A DNA stretch of 18,425 nucleotides from Rhodoplanes sp049284695 (GTDB taxonomy: Bacteria; Pseudomonadota; Alphaproteobacteria; Rhizobiales; Xanthobacteraceae), in NCBI GenBank assembly GCA_049284695.1, contig JBAPYK010000341.1:1-18425 (forward strand), given 5' to 3'. Shown one piece after another: positions 1-7,983 of this stretch (position 1 is its first letter; each line of letters begins with the position of its first letter). Made by a program: the position numbers and the translations under genes. The notes below the pieces were generated by a model. It did no database searches, was not told where the DNA came from, and worked only from the letters and a program-made list of their open reading frames with translations.

Positions 1-1009
1 TAGTGGCGGCGCGCCCTGCTCCGCGCGCGAGCGCATCGTTTAGCGCGCGCACGATGCTCGCGCGCACGAGACCGGCATCGCGGAAGCGCACCTCGGCCTT
101 GGCGGGATGCACGTTGACGTCGACCTCGCGCAGATCGATGGCGACGAACAGCGCCACGATCGGATGGCGATCGCGCGGGAGGTAATCGGCATAGGCCGCA
201 CGCACCGCGCCGAGCATCAGCTTGTCGCGCACCGGGCGGCCGTTGACGAAAAGATACTGGCCGAGCGCGTTGGCGCGGCTCAGCGTCGGCAGGCCGGCGA
301 AGCCCTCGATGGCAAGCCCCTCGCGCCCGCCGCGCACCTCGATCGCATTCGCCGCAAAGTCAGCGCCGAGCACGGCGGCCAGGCGGGAAAGCCTCCCCGT
401 CCCCGGCAGGGCGGCGGGATAGTTCACGGGCGCGCGCTCTTCGCCCGCAAGCGTGAAGACGACGTCGGGTCGGCTCATCGCGAGCTTTCGCACCACGTCG
501 CGGATCGCCTCCGCCTCGGTGCGCTCGGTCTTGAGGAATTTCAGCCGCGCCGGGGTCGTATGGAAGAGATCGCGCACCTCGACGCGCGTGCCGTGGGCGA
601 GCGCCGCCGGCTTGACCTCCGACTTCGCGCCGCCCTCGACGGCGATCGACCAGGCATGCGGCTCGTCCGCCTGCCGGGTGGTGATCGCAAGCCGCGCCAC
701 CGCGCCGATCGACGGCAGGGCCTCGCCGCGAAACCCGAGCGTGCGGATGGCGAGGAGATCGTCGTCGGCAAGCTTGGAGGTGGCGTGCCGCTCGACCGCG
801 AGCGCGAGATCGGCGCGCGTCATGCCGCAGCCGTCGTCGGTCACCGTGATGCGCCGCCGCCCGCCGCCCTCGGTGAACACCTCGATGCGCGTTGCGCCCG
901 CGTCGAGCGCGTTTTCGACGAGTTCCTTGACCACGCTCGCCGGGCGCTCGACCACCTCGCCGGCGGCGATGCGGTTGATCACGGCGGGATCGAGCTGGCG
1001 GATGGGCAT
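1..1009 (-). CDS. mutL: DNA mismatch repair protein MutL (C-terminal part outside window)
   Basis: MutL is the GHKL-family ATPase that links MutS mismatch recognition to strand excision in the cytosol. The first 336 residues are present and the frame stays open to the window edge. The N-terminal ATPase motifs are complete: KELVENALDAGAT near residues 28-40 (catalytic Glu29 and Mg-binding Asn33 by analogy with E. coli), DDGCGM at about 58-63, RHATSK at about 75-80 and GFRGEAL at about 92-98. The transducer domain follows, with the VNGRPVRDK and DVNVHPAKAEVRF signatures typical of MutL. The start is the ATG giving MPIRQLDPAVINRIAAGEVV, the canonical MutL N-terminus. The dimerisation/endonuclease domain lies beyond position 1, so I cannot say whether the endonuclease motif is present. 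cysE lies upstream on the same strand, 147 bp away. Confidence 0.97.
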   Translation of the reverse strand, partial: MPIRQLDPAVINRIAAGEVVERPASVVKELVENALDAGATRIEVFTEGGGRRRITVTDDGCGMTRADLALAVERHATSKLADDDLLAIRTLGFRGEALPSIGAVARLAITTRQADEPHAWSIAVEGGAKSEVKPAALAHGTRVEVRDLFHTTPARLKFLKTERTEAEAIRDVVRKLAMSRPDVVFTLAGEERAPVNYPAALPGTGRLSRLAAVLGADFAANAIEVRGGREGLAIEGFAGLPTLSRANALGQYLFVNGRPVRDKLMLGAVRAAYADYLPRDRHPIVALFVAIDLREVDVNVHPAKAEVRFRDAGLVRASIVRALNDALARGAGRAAT

Positions 1010-1156
1010 GGGCGACTCGCACCTCGTCCCGCCATCGTATCCGCGCCGGCCCGGGCGAACAAATGCGCCAACGACGATGTGCAAAACCCCGCCGCGGGGC
1101 GGCGCCCGCCGCGCGTCAGCGCCGGAGTTACGGTCGCCGCGATCAGATCACGGCGG

Positions 1157-2017
1157 TCAGATGACGTAGGTGAACGAGTCGTAGGCCTCACGGCTGAGCA
1201 GCTGGTCCATGCTGCGCGAGGGCTCCGAACAGCCCGCCGGGCCGACGGTGCGCGCGGGAACGCCGGCGACGGTCGTATTGGCGGGCACCGACTGCAGCAC
1301 GACCGAACCGGCGGCGATGCGGGCGCAGTGGCCGACTTCGATGTTGCCGAGGATTTTCGCCCCCGCCCCGATCAGCACGCCATGGCGGATTTTCGGGTGA
1401 CGGTCGCCTGATTCCTTGCCGGTGCCGCCGAGCGTCACCGCTTGCAGGATCGATACGTCACTCTCCACCACCGCGGTCTCGCCGATCACGAGGCCGGTGG
1501 CGTGATCGAGGAAAATGCCTTCGCCGAACGGCACCGCCGGGTGAATATCGGTCTGGAACACCTCGGATGACCGGCTTTGCAGATAAAGCGCGAAATCGCG
1601 CCGGCCGCGCTGCCACATCCAATGCGCCAGCCGATGGGTCTGGATCGCATGGAACCCCTTGAAGTACAGCACCGGCTCGATCAGGCGGTTGGCGGCGGGA
1701 TCGCGGTCGAGCACGGCCAGCACGTCCGCGCGGATCGCCCGCACGATCGCCGCATCCGTGGCGAAGGCTTCGGCGAACGTGTCGCCGAGCAGGTGGGCGG
1801 AAATCTCGGCATTGGCAAGACGCGCGGCGATGCGCCGGCCGACCGCGACCTCGAACGACGGCGCGCTGAGAATGGCGGAAATGACGAGGCCGCCCAGTTC
1901 GGGCGCCGCGCGCACCATCGCCTCGGCCTGTTCGCGCAGCCGGTCCCACAGCGGGTCCAGCTTCGCCGACGGCAGTTCGACGACGGCGCCAGTGGGCGAT
2001 GGGGTCGCGATATTCAT
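1157..2017 (-). CDS. cysE: Serine O-acetyltransferase CysE
   Basis: Transfers acetyl from acetyl-CoA to L-serine, the committed step of cysteine synthesis. The 286-residue protein has the usual two parts: an alpha-helical N-terminal domain (about 20-145) and a left-handed beta-helix of hexapeptide repeats (about 150-260). Catalytic residues are visible in family motifs: Asp157 in DIHPA, His172 in DHATG and His207 in DRHPKI. The C-terminus ends in -TYVI; a terminal isoleucine is what docks CysE into the O-acetylserine sulfhydrylase active site in characterised complexes, so assembly with CysK is plausible (inference). The frame extends 24 codons further upstream, but the ATG at 2017 is preceded by AAGGAGGG at ideal spacing and gives the expected family start, so I chose it. 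mutL follows on the same strand. Confidence 0.95.
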   Translation of the reverse strand: MNIATPSPTGAVVELPSAKLDPLWDRLREQAEAMVRAAPELGGLVISAILSAPSFEVAVGRRIAARLANAEISAHLLGDTFAEAFATDAAIVRAIRADVLAVLDRDPAANRLIEPVLYFKGFHAIQTHRLAHWMWQRGRRDFALYLQSRSSEVFQTDIHPAVPFGEGIFLDHATGLVIGETAVVESDVSILQAVTLGGTGKESGDRHPKIRHGVLIGAGAKILGNIEVGHCARIAAGSVVLQSVPANTTVAGVPARTVGPAGCSEPSRSMDQLLSREAYDSFTYVI

Positions 2018-2201
2018 CGGCGTCCCTCCTTGCGGCGCTTTCGGGCGAACGCCCTTGCGCGCGGAAGTCCGGTTCACATTGCTGCGCATGTCGGCGTATT
2101 CCCTCGTAATGTCAAGGAAATGACTTCCTCTTTATCAGCCGCAGCGCAGTGAGGTTATTCCCCCGACCGTATGCCTGCGGTTGCGGCGCTTCGGCAAGGA
2201 T

Positions 2202-2327
2202 TGCCGGGTCAAGCCCGGCAATGACCCCGTATCGATGCGGCCGTTTCCCCCTCCCCTTACCCTCCCCCGCGTGCGGGGGAGGGAGCGACGCGGGAGGGGG
2301 GAGACCGCGGGTCAAGCCCGGCAATGA
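2202..2327. repeat. Intergenic palindromes: GTCAAGCCCGGCAATGAC repeat pair flanking a G/C-rich hairpin
   Basis: Two copies of GTCAAGCCCGGCAATGAC are present, at about 2208-2225 and 2311-2327 (the second lacks only the outermost base match). The first forms a TGCCGGG / CCCGGCA hairpin with a five-base loop. Between them, 2261-2282 is a perfect 10-bp inverted repeat (CCTCCCCCGC / GCGGGGGAGG) with a two-base loop. Such elements are common between genes in Bradyrhizobium-like genomes. They lie between the cysE start and the end of the EF-G-like gene. Small open frames across this block are made only of repeat sequence. The hairpins could affect transcript ends, but there is no T-run marking an intrinsic terminator. 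Confidence 0.75.
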
Positions 2328-2390
2328 CGCGGGGATATTGCGAGCGGACCGACCTCGTCCGCTCGTTCCGCGGGGCCGCACACGGTTTCG

Positions 2391-2501
2391 TCATTCCGGG
2401 GCGCGGGCGAAAGCCCGCGAGCCCGGAATCCACGCGCGAATCTGAGGCCATGAAGTCTATGGATTCCGGACAGCCTCGCTGCGCTCGGCTTCCGGAATGA
2501 C
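2391..2501. repeat. Intergenic composite palindrome (ATTCCGGG...CCCGGAAT type)
   Basis: Two linked inverted repeats. The first (2393-2429) pairs ATTCCGGGGCGCGGGC with GCCCGCGAGCCCGGAAT around a short loop. The second (2463-2498) pairs ATTCCGGA with TCCGGAAT and has an inner AGCC/GGCT stem. The order and spacing match a high-copy intergenic element I associate with Bradyrhizobiaceae-type genomes (recognition from memory, not a search). It lies about 90 bp from the stop of the EF-G-like gene, on that gene's 3' side, so it would be transcribed at the end of its mRNA. No coding sequence is supported here. Confidence 0.75.
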
Positions 2502-2589
2502 CGTCATGCGCGGGCTCGACCCGCGCATCCATGCGGCGCGGCCGCATTTGCCCCGTCGTTAACTGCTCCGCCGCTTTCCCCGCCGTTAG

Positions 2590-4635
2590 CTACTCCGCGG
2601 CCTTGCGTGCGGCGACGATCTGCTCGGCGGGCTTGCCGGTGAGTTCGGCCATGTGGTCGAACTTGAAGGTGAAGGTGCCGACGCCCGCGGTCGCCGAGCG
2701 CACCTCGATGATGAGGTCGCCGATCTCCGACTCCGGCATCAGCGCGCGCACCGCATCCCAGCCGGGCCAGCCCTCGCGGGTGTCGAAGCCGAGAATCTGG
2801 CCGCGCCGGCCGGACAGGATCGCGTTGATCTTCGCGGTGGCGTCGGTCGGGCACACGATCTCGACCTGATGGATCGGCTCCAGCAGCACCGGATTGCATT
2901 GCGGCAGCGCCTCGACGATGCCGATGCGCCCGGCGGTGCGGAACGCCATGTCGGAGGAGTCGACGGTGTGATAGGAGCCGTCGATCAGCGCCACCGCGAC
3001 GTCGACCACGGGAAAACCGAGCGGGCCTTCCTTGAGCGCGTCGATCACGCCTTCCTCGACCGAGGGGATGTAGTTGCGCGGCACCACGCCGCCGGTGATG
3101 CGCTCGGTGAACTCGAAGCCGCCGCTGCGCGGCAGCGGCTTGACCTCCAGTACCACGTCGCCGAACTGGCCGTGCCCGCCCGACTGCTTCTTGTGGCGGC
3201 CGCGCTGGGTGATCGGCTTGCGGATGGTCTCGCGATAGCCGACGCTCGGACGCCTACGCTCGATGGCGACGCCGAAGCGGTCGGCGAGCCGTTCGGTCGC
3301 GACGCGCAGATGCATCTCGCCCTGGCCCCACAGCACGACCTCGTGCGCCTCGGGATTGTGCACCACCGTGATCGACGGGTCTTCGTCGACGAGCTTGGTC
3401 ATCGCCTGGCCGAGCTTTACGTCGTCCTTGCGCTCCTTCGCCGAGATGGCGATGGAGAGCACCGGGGGAACCGGCGCTACTTCGGCGACCGGCTTGTGCG
3501 GCGTCTTGCCGGTCGAGAGCGTGTCGCCGGTCTTCGCCCCGTCGAGCTTGCCGAGCGCGACCGTATCGCCCGCCGCGGCGGCGGGCCGCTTCTCATGGGT
3601 GGCGCCGACGAGCTTGAATACGCCGGCGACGCGCCCGGCCTCGCTCGTCGGCGAATGCAGGGTCGCCGAGTCGGCGATCTGCCCGACGAGCACGCGGGCG
3701 ACCGACAGCTTGCCGCCATGGGCGGTGTGGAAGGTCTTGAGCACATAGGCGACCGCGTCGTTGCCGGCCTTGACGCCGAGCCGCTTCGCCGTTTCGGCGA
3801 CGCCGGGCGCTTCGTGGCGCAGCGCCTTCAGGAGACGCAATACGCCGTTGGTGCGGATCGCGGCGCCCATGAGCACCGGGCAGACCAAGCCTTCGCGCAG
3901 CTCCTTGGCGAGGTCTTCGAACACCTTGTCGCGCGGCGGCGGAATGTCTTCGAGCAATTGCTCCATCAGCTCGTCGTCGTGGTCGGCGAGCGTTTCCAGC
4001 ATGGAGAAACGCGCCGTCTTCTCGCGGTCGAGCGCCTCGCCCTCGAGCGGGACGACCTCCGACGGCAGGTGCTCCTTGTAGACAAAGGCGCGTTCGAGCG
4101 CGAGGTCGACGAAGCCGTTGACGATGTCGCCGTTCCAGGTCGGGATCTGGCGCAGCAGCAGCGGCACGCGCGAAGCCGGCTGCAACAGCTTGAGCGCATC
4201 GGTGAGCCGGGTGTCGGCCTTGTCGATCTTGTTGAGGAACAGGAAGTGCGGGATCTTCAGCTCCTCGATCTCGCGCATGATGAGCTGGAGCTGCGGCGTC
4301 TTCTTCTCGTCGGCTTCGCACACCACGATCGCGGCGTCGACCGCCGGCAGCGCCGCGCGCATGTCGTGCACGAATTCGACCGAACCGGGACAATCGACGA
4401 AGGTATACACGTCGCCCATGAAGGTCGTGGTGGCGGCGGTGAGCTCGACGCTCATCCGATGCTCGCGCGCCTCTTTGCCGGCGTCGCCGACGCTCGTTCC
4501 CGCGTCCACCGATCCTTGTCGGGAAATCGCGCCGGTGCGGGCGAGAATGGCTTCCAGGAGGGTCGTCTTGCCGCTCTGGAACGGCCCGACGATGGCAATG
4601 CAGCGTGGTCCTCTTGGTCCGCCGTTGTCTCCCAT
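2590..4635 (-). CDS. Elongation factor G-like translational GTPase paralogue (FusA2-type)
   Basis: A 681-residue EF-G homologue with the full domain order: GTPase domain (about 10-280), domain II, domain III (EDPSITV, then GQGEMHLRVATERL), domain IV (SGGHGQFGDVVLEV) and domain V. GTPase motifs are the P-loop GPFQSGKT (17-24), DCPGSVEF (81-88) and NKID (135-138). The canonical EF-G motif is DTPGHVDF; here serine replaces the catalytic histidine, and the switch I Thr seems replaced within RMSVELTAATT. This marks it as a paralogue rather than the housekeeping factor, which normally sits in the rpsL-rpsG-fusA-tuf operon, absent here. Cellular role unknown; a specialised ribosome-associated function is inference. 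The frame opens 31 codons earlier, but the ATG at 4635 follows ACGGAGAATAAA and directly precedes the conserved N-terminus. Confidence 0.9.
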   Translation of the reverse strand: MGDNGGPRGPRCIAIVGPFQSGKTTLLEAILARTGAISRQGSVDAGTSVGDAGKEAREHRMSVELTAATTTFMGDVYTFVDCPGSVEFVHDMRAALPAVDAAIVVCEADEKKTPQLQLIMREIEELKIPHFLFLNKIDKADTRLTDALKLLQPASRVPLLLRQIPTWNGDIVNGFVDLALERAFVYKEHLPSEVVPLEGEALDREKTARFSMLETLADHDDELMEQLLEDIPPPRDKVFEDLAKELREGLVCPVLMGAAIRTNGVLRLLKALRHEAPGVAETAKRLGVKAGNDAVAYVLKTFHTAHGGKLSVARVLVGQIADSATLHSPTSEAGRVAGVFKLVGATHEKRPAAAAGDTVALGKLDGAKTGDTLSTGKTPHKPVAEVAPVPPVLSIAISAKERKDDVKLGQAMTKLVDEDPSITVVHNPEAHEVVLWGQGEMHLRVATERLADRFGVAIERRRPSVGYRETIRKPITQRGRHKKQSGGHGQFGDVVLEVKPLPRSGGFEFTERITGGVVPRNYIPSVEEGVIDALKEGPLGFPVVDVAVALIDGSYHTVDSSDMAFRTAGRIGIVEALPQCNPVLLEPIHQVEIVCPTDATAKINAILSGRRGQILGFDTREGWPGWDAVRALMPESEIGDLIIEVRSATAGVGTFTFKFDHMAELTGKPAEQIVAARKAAE

Positions 4636-4869
4636 TTTATTCTCCGTCGTTTTGAGCTCGGCCCCGCCTCGGGTCGGAGCTATCGTTCCAGTGGGCGCGC
4701 CGCTTGGCAAGGGCGAGCGATACCGCATCGATTATTGGTCTCGCTGATGCGAGCGGCTGCTCGCACCGGGCTTCGGGCGAAGCATCCGGCGTGGGTGGGA
4801 CCACGCGCGCGCAACCCGCGGTTCGCGACGCTTCCGCCGACCGCCGCCGTGCGAGACCAGTTGTGAGGG

Positions 4870-5343
4870 TTAACGCACGAACTGCAGCTCGAGGCCGGCA
4901 ATGCCGGCGGCAAGGTTGAAACCGGTGTGACCCTGAACCGAAACCGGCTGGAGCGCAACCGTGCTGCCGGACCCGCCGATCAGCACGTTCGCTCCCAGGC
5001 CCGCGACGATGGAGGCTTCCGCGCTCGCGCCGGCATATTCGCCGGCAAGGCCGCCCTCGGGGCGCCCCGTCGGCGCATACACGACCCAGATCATCACGCC
5101 GCCGGTGGTCGCGCCGATATCGAGCCCGATCCGCGTGATGCTGCCGGTGTAGACTTCGACCGGACCGGGAACGGCGGGCGTGAAGGTGCAATAGACTTGC
5201 CGATGCGATCCAAGGATCAGCCCAAGTCCGGCCGAGACGTCGCAGGTGAGACTGCCGGCCTGGATCCGCTCCTGCGCCGGCGCAGCGGTGGCGGCGATGA
5301 GGGCGGCGGCGAGGACGCCAGCTCCCGCAATGTGCTTTTTCAT
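4870..5343 (-). CDS. DUF992 family secreted protein
   Basis: A 157-residue protein with a clear Sec signal peptide: MKK, a hydrophobic AGAGVLAAALIAATA stretch, then an APA cleavage site near residue 23. The mature part is glycine- and alanine-rich with SLTCDVSAGLGLILGS and VYCTFTP, giving two cysteines that could form a periplasmic disulfide, followed by YTGSITRIGLDIGATTGG. This pattern matches the DUF992 family, widespread in Hyphomicrobiales and of unknown function; periplasmic or outer-membrane-associated location is inferred. The ATG at 5343 follows GGGGAGCTT at suitable spacing. It lies 32 bp downstream of the aminotransferase stop on the same strand and may be cotranscribed with it, although a functional link is not obvious. 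Confidence 0.88.
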   Translation of the reverse strand: MKKHIAGAGVLAAALIAATAAPAQERIQAGSLTCDVSAGLGLILGSHRQVYCTFTPAVPGPVEVYTGSITRIGLDIGATTGGVMIWVVYAPTGRPEGGLAGEYAGASAEASIVAGLGANVLIGGSGSTVALQPVSVQGHTGFNLAAGIAGLELQFVR

Positions 5344-5375
5344 AAGCTCCCCTGGCCGGTTCGCGGCTCCCCGCT

Positions 5376-6578
5376 CTAAGTGAGATTGCCGCAAAAGCGC
5401 TGAATGCGTTCGCAGGCTTCCTGCAACACCGGGGTCGCGGTCGCGTAGGAGATGCGGAAATTCGGCCCGAAGCCGAAGGCCGAGCCCTGCACCACCGCGA
5501 CGCCCTCGGCGTCCAGCAGTTCGGTCACGAAATCCTCGTCGTTGGTGATCGTCTTTCCCGACGGCGCCGTCTTGCCCATGGTTCCCGCGCAGGACGGGAA
5601 CACATAGAACGCGCCGACCGGCGTCGGGCAGTGCAAACCGTTCGCCTGGTTGAGCATGGAGACGACGAGGTCGCGCCGTTCCCTGAACGCTTTGTTGTTC
5701 TTCGGTATGAAGTCCTTCGGCCCGTCGAGCGCCTCGATCGAGGCCCATTGCGAGATCGAGCATGGATTCGAGGTCGATTGCGACTGCACGGTCGCCATCG
5801 CCTTGATCAGCTGCTCCGGTCCGCCGGCAAAGCCGATGCGCCAGCCGGTCATGCAGTAGGCTTTCGACACGCCGTTCACGGTCAGCGTGCGGTCGTAGAG
5901 CCTCGGCTCGACCTGCGCGATGGTCGAGAACTGGAAATCGTCGTAGACGAGGTGCTCGTAGATGTCGTCGGTGAGGACGTAGACCTGTTCGTGCTTTACC
6001 AGCACGTCGGTCAGCGCCTTCAGCTCGTCGCGCGTATAGGCGGCGCCGGTCGGGTTGGACGGCGAATTGAGGATCAGCCACTTGGTCTTGGGCGTGATCG
6101 CGCGCGCGAGCGCGTCCGCGGTGAGCTTGTAGCCCGACTCGGCGGTGGTCTTCACTTCCACCGGCGCGCCGCCGGCGAGCAGCACCATCTCCGGATAGCT
6201 CACCCAGGACGGCGCGGGAATGATCACCTCGTCGCTCGGATTGAGCGTCGCCATCAGCGCATTGTAGAGCACGTGCTTGCTACCGACCCCGACCGAGATC
6301 TGGCTCGGCTTGTAGGCGAGGTCGTTCTCGCGCTTGAACTTGCGCACGACCGCAGCCTTCAACTCTGGAATGCCGTCGACGGCGGTGTATTTCGTCTCGC
6401 CGCGCTCGATCGCCTTGATCGCCGCCTGCTTGATGTTGTCGGGCGTGTCGAAATCGGGCTCGCCCGCGCCCAACCCGATGACGTCGCGGCCGGCCGCCTT
6501 GAGCACGCGCGCCTTGTCCGCGACCGCCATGGTCGCGGACGGCTTGATACGGCTGAGGGAGTCGGCGAGGAAGCCCAT
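5376..6578 (-). CDS. aatA: PLP-dependent aspartate aminotransferase, class Ib (possible prephenate activity)
   Basis: A 400-residue fold-type I aminotransferase exchanging amino groups between aspartate and 2-oxoglutarate. Key residues are visible: KYTAVDG (Tyr64), SPSNPTG (Asn175), TDDIY (Asp204, Tyr207), SKAYCMTGWRIGF (PLP lysine 239, Arg247) and FRISYA near the C-terminus (Arg binding the alpha-carboxylate). The N-terminus LSRIKPSATMAV and GSKHVLYN closely resemble Thermus and rhizobial class Ib enzymes, which use a lysine rather than an arginine for the side-chain carboxylate. Several class Ib enzymes also transaminate prephenate, so a role in Phe/Tyr synthesis through arogenate is possible but not shown. 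The frame extends 65 codons further, but homology starts at MGFLADSL. A gene of unknown function lies 124 bp upstream. Confidence 0.93.
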   Translation of the reverse strand: MGFLADSLSRIKPSATMAVADKARVLKAAGRDVIGLGAGEPDFDTPDNIKQAAIKAIERGETKYTAVDGIPELKAAVVRKFKRENDLAYKPSQISVGVGSKHVLYNALMATLNPSDEVIIPAPSWVSYPEMVLLAGGAPVEVKTTAESGYKLTADALARAITPKTKWLILNSPSNPTGAAYTRDELKALTDVLVKHEQVYVLTDDIYEHLVYDDFQFSTIAQVEPRLYDRTLTVNGVSKAYCMTGWRIGFAGGPEQLIKAMATVQSQSTSNPCSISQWASIEALDGPKDFIPKNNKAFRERRDLVVSMLNQANGLHCPTPVGAFYVFPSCAGTMGKTAPSGKTITNDEDFVTELLDAEGVAVVQGSAFGFGPNFRISYATATPVLQEACERIQRFCGNLT

Positions 6579-6702
6579 GTCTGTCTCTTCGTGCGGTTGC
6601 GGGGATGTGGTAGCGGCGGCCTCGTTGCGCGGCAAGACCGCCCTGTGCGAAAGCGGCTGCAGGCCGCCTTCGGCAAAGCCAGTTTTAAACGCGGCGGCAG
6701 GC

Positions 6703-7134
6703 TTACTCGGCGCGGAGCAGCGTGCCGTATTCCTCGGCCGCTTGGCGCAGCAAGTCCTTGACTTCGCTCGCACCTACCGCGTCCGTCGTGCCGAGCGACC
6801 GGCCCGGGGCACCGGCCTTGTACAACATGATGTCGCGCCCGACGACGTTGATCGAGTGCTTCGGCCCGTCATAGCTCTGGCCGGAGGCGGTTTGCGTCTG
6901 CACCAGCCAGAAATCGGCGTGCGCGTGATTCGTCGAGCTGTGGTCAAGATTCAGATCGAGCCGTACGCTCACTCCGTGCGGCCGCAGCGCGGCGTCCGCC
7001 TCCTCCACCGCGGGTTTGAGGACCCCCTTGACCCAATCGACGCCGATTTGGAACGGATCGGGCTTGGTCTGTTCGGTGCGTGTCTCGCCGGCCCGCTTCC
7101 GCCCGGCCAGGAACGCGTTGCTGATGTCCGACAT
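6703..7134 (-). CDS. Hypothetical cytosolic protein, 143 aa
   Basis: I do not recognise this family. The 143-residue product has no signal peptide or membrane segment. It begins MSDISNAFLAGRKRAGE, has a charged N-terminal third, a central part rich in alternating polar/hydrophobic residues (VSVRLDLNLDHSSTNHAHADFWLV) that looks like beta structure, and a helical acidic C-terminus (EVKDLLRQAAEEYGTLL). It contains no cysteine. The ATG at 7134 is preceded by CGGAG seven bases upstream; the frame continues further but without a comparable ribosome site. It lies upstream of the aminotransferase on the same strand. The good ribosome site and codon usage like its neighbours make it a credible gene. 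Confidence 0.75.
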   Translation of the reverse strand: MSDISNAFLAGRKRAGETRTEQTKPDPFQIGVDWVKGVLKPAVEEADAALRPHGVSVRLDLNLDHSSTNHAHADFWLVQTQTASGQSYDGPKHSINVVGRDIMLYKAGAPGRSLGTTDAVGASEVKDLLRQAAEEYGTLLRAE

Positions 7135-7262
7135 GCGTGGCTCCGTTGTTTTTGAACAAATAATATGGGGAGCGGCGGTTCCAACCCCCAGCGCCGGGCA
7201 TGGTACCACATCGCCTGCATTCCGCTCGGCAAGGTTGCTCAGCCTCACGCGATGGCATGCCC

Positions 7263-7386
7263 AGAGCGAATTCCGTTCCGGTAGATTCGGAATTCGCTCT
7301 AATTGTTCTTGATTGGTCGCATTTTGTTCTTGATTGGTCGCATTTTCTGCGGCGAACCGGGCTCCACTTCGCCGGAAAATGCTCTA
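7263..7386 (-). repeat. Composite palindromic element, site A (with internal 21-bp duplication)
   Basis: This element is also found at 12867-12967 and 17267-17421, here in reverse orientation. Module 2 is a perfect 13-bp inverted repeat, AGAGCGAATTCCG (7263-7275) with CGGAATTCGCTCT (7288-7300). Module 1, at the right end, is the reverse complement of GCATTTTCCGGCGAA...TTCGCCGCAGAAAATGC. The linker between them is a 21-bp unit (TTGTTCTTGATTGGTCGCATT) present twice in tandem from 7303 to 7345. It sits between the 143-aa gene (minus) and a secreted protein (plus), so it may lie in the 5' region of the latter. Confidence 0.85.
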
Positions 7387-7476
7387 GACGGCGTAGGAGC
7401 GGCTGATCGATTGCGCTACGATTATTTTATTTATGTTCGAGCCGGCAGGCGGGAGCGGCGGAACTCTGGCGGTGTC

Positions 7477-7908
7477 ATGAGGATCGAACGAAAGAGAAGC
7501 CATGCGCGACCTAGGTGCATGCGGGCGGCATTATCGAAAGCATTGATCTTCGTCGCCTTGGGAACCGTCCCGGCGCACGCCGGCGACGTGGCGGTTACCG
7601 GGCGGGCCGGTTACCTATCCGAGTGGGAGGTAACGGGGAAGGCGCATGCCACGATGATCGGGCAGCGGACGGAGTTTGCCGGTCCGCTGATGATGAAGCA
7701 TGTCGGCCTCTGCACCACCAACGGCCCGGTGGAAAAATCGGGCGAGATCCGATTTCGCCACGCGGGCTTCCTTTCGCCGCGGATCGAGGGGCTGCTGACC
7801 TTCGCAGGCGAGCAATGCACGTTTTCAGCGCGCGCCGGGACGACCTATGAGGGCGTCATGCAATGTCCTGGCACGCGTGGCGTCCCTTTCAGCCTCAAGG
7901 TCGAATAG
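7477..7908 (+). CDS. Small secreted protein of unknown function
   Basis: Unrecognised family. From the ATG at 7477 the product is 143 residues with a strongly basic N-terminus, a hydrophobic ALSKALIFVALGTVP core and an AHA cleavage site, so export by Sec is likely. The mature part (about 106 residues) is predicted to be mostly beta, with three cysteines (GLCTTN, EQCTFS, MQCPGT). An internal ATG at 7519 gives MRAALSKALIFVALG, a more typical signal peptide, and could be the true start; neither has a strong ribosome site. The open frame begins at 7303 inside the palindromic repeat, but that upstream part is repeat-derived. It converges with the LOG gene, 75 bp away. Confidence 0.65.
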   Translation: MRIERKRSHARPRCMRAALSKALIFVALGTVPAHAGDVAVTGRAGYLSEWEVTGKAHATMIGQRTEFAGPLMMKHVGLCTTNGPVEKSGEIRFRHAGFLSPRIEGLLTFAGEQCTFSARAGTTYEGVMQCPGTRGVPFSLKVE

Positions 7909-7983
7909 CAGGCGCCTATTGGATGCGCCGCGCGCCCCACACGAGCGAATGCAGGCGAGATGGCCTTGGCCTCTAGGGTCGGA

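Noticed and set aside
107..1411. A 434-codon plus-strand frame spanning the mutL and cysE region
   Set aside because: It runs antisense across two recognised genes and has no family motifs or ribosome site.
2112..2547. Three overlapping small open frames on both strands between cysE and the EF-G-like gene
   Set aside because: They consist of translated palindromic repeats, with no independent coding signal.
2653..4866. A 737-codon open frame on the plus strand, antisense to the EF-G-like gene
   Set aside because: It mirrors a clear, family-matched gene on the minus strand; long antisense frames are expected at this GC content and its translation (Arg/Asp/Leu-rich, no motifs) looks like a shadow.
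7303..7345. Two 21-bp direct repeats as a possible CRISPR remnant
   Set aside because: The copies abut with no spacer, there are only two, and they belong to the linker of a dispersed palindromic element; no cas genes are present.
7303..7476. N-terminal extension of the secreted protein, starting MFLIGRILFLIGRIF
   Set aside because: The apparent hydrophobic start is the 21-bp tandem repeat of site A in translation; the real signal peptide lies downstream.
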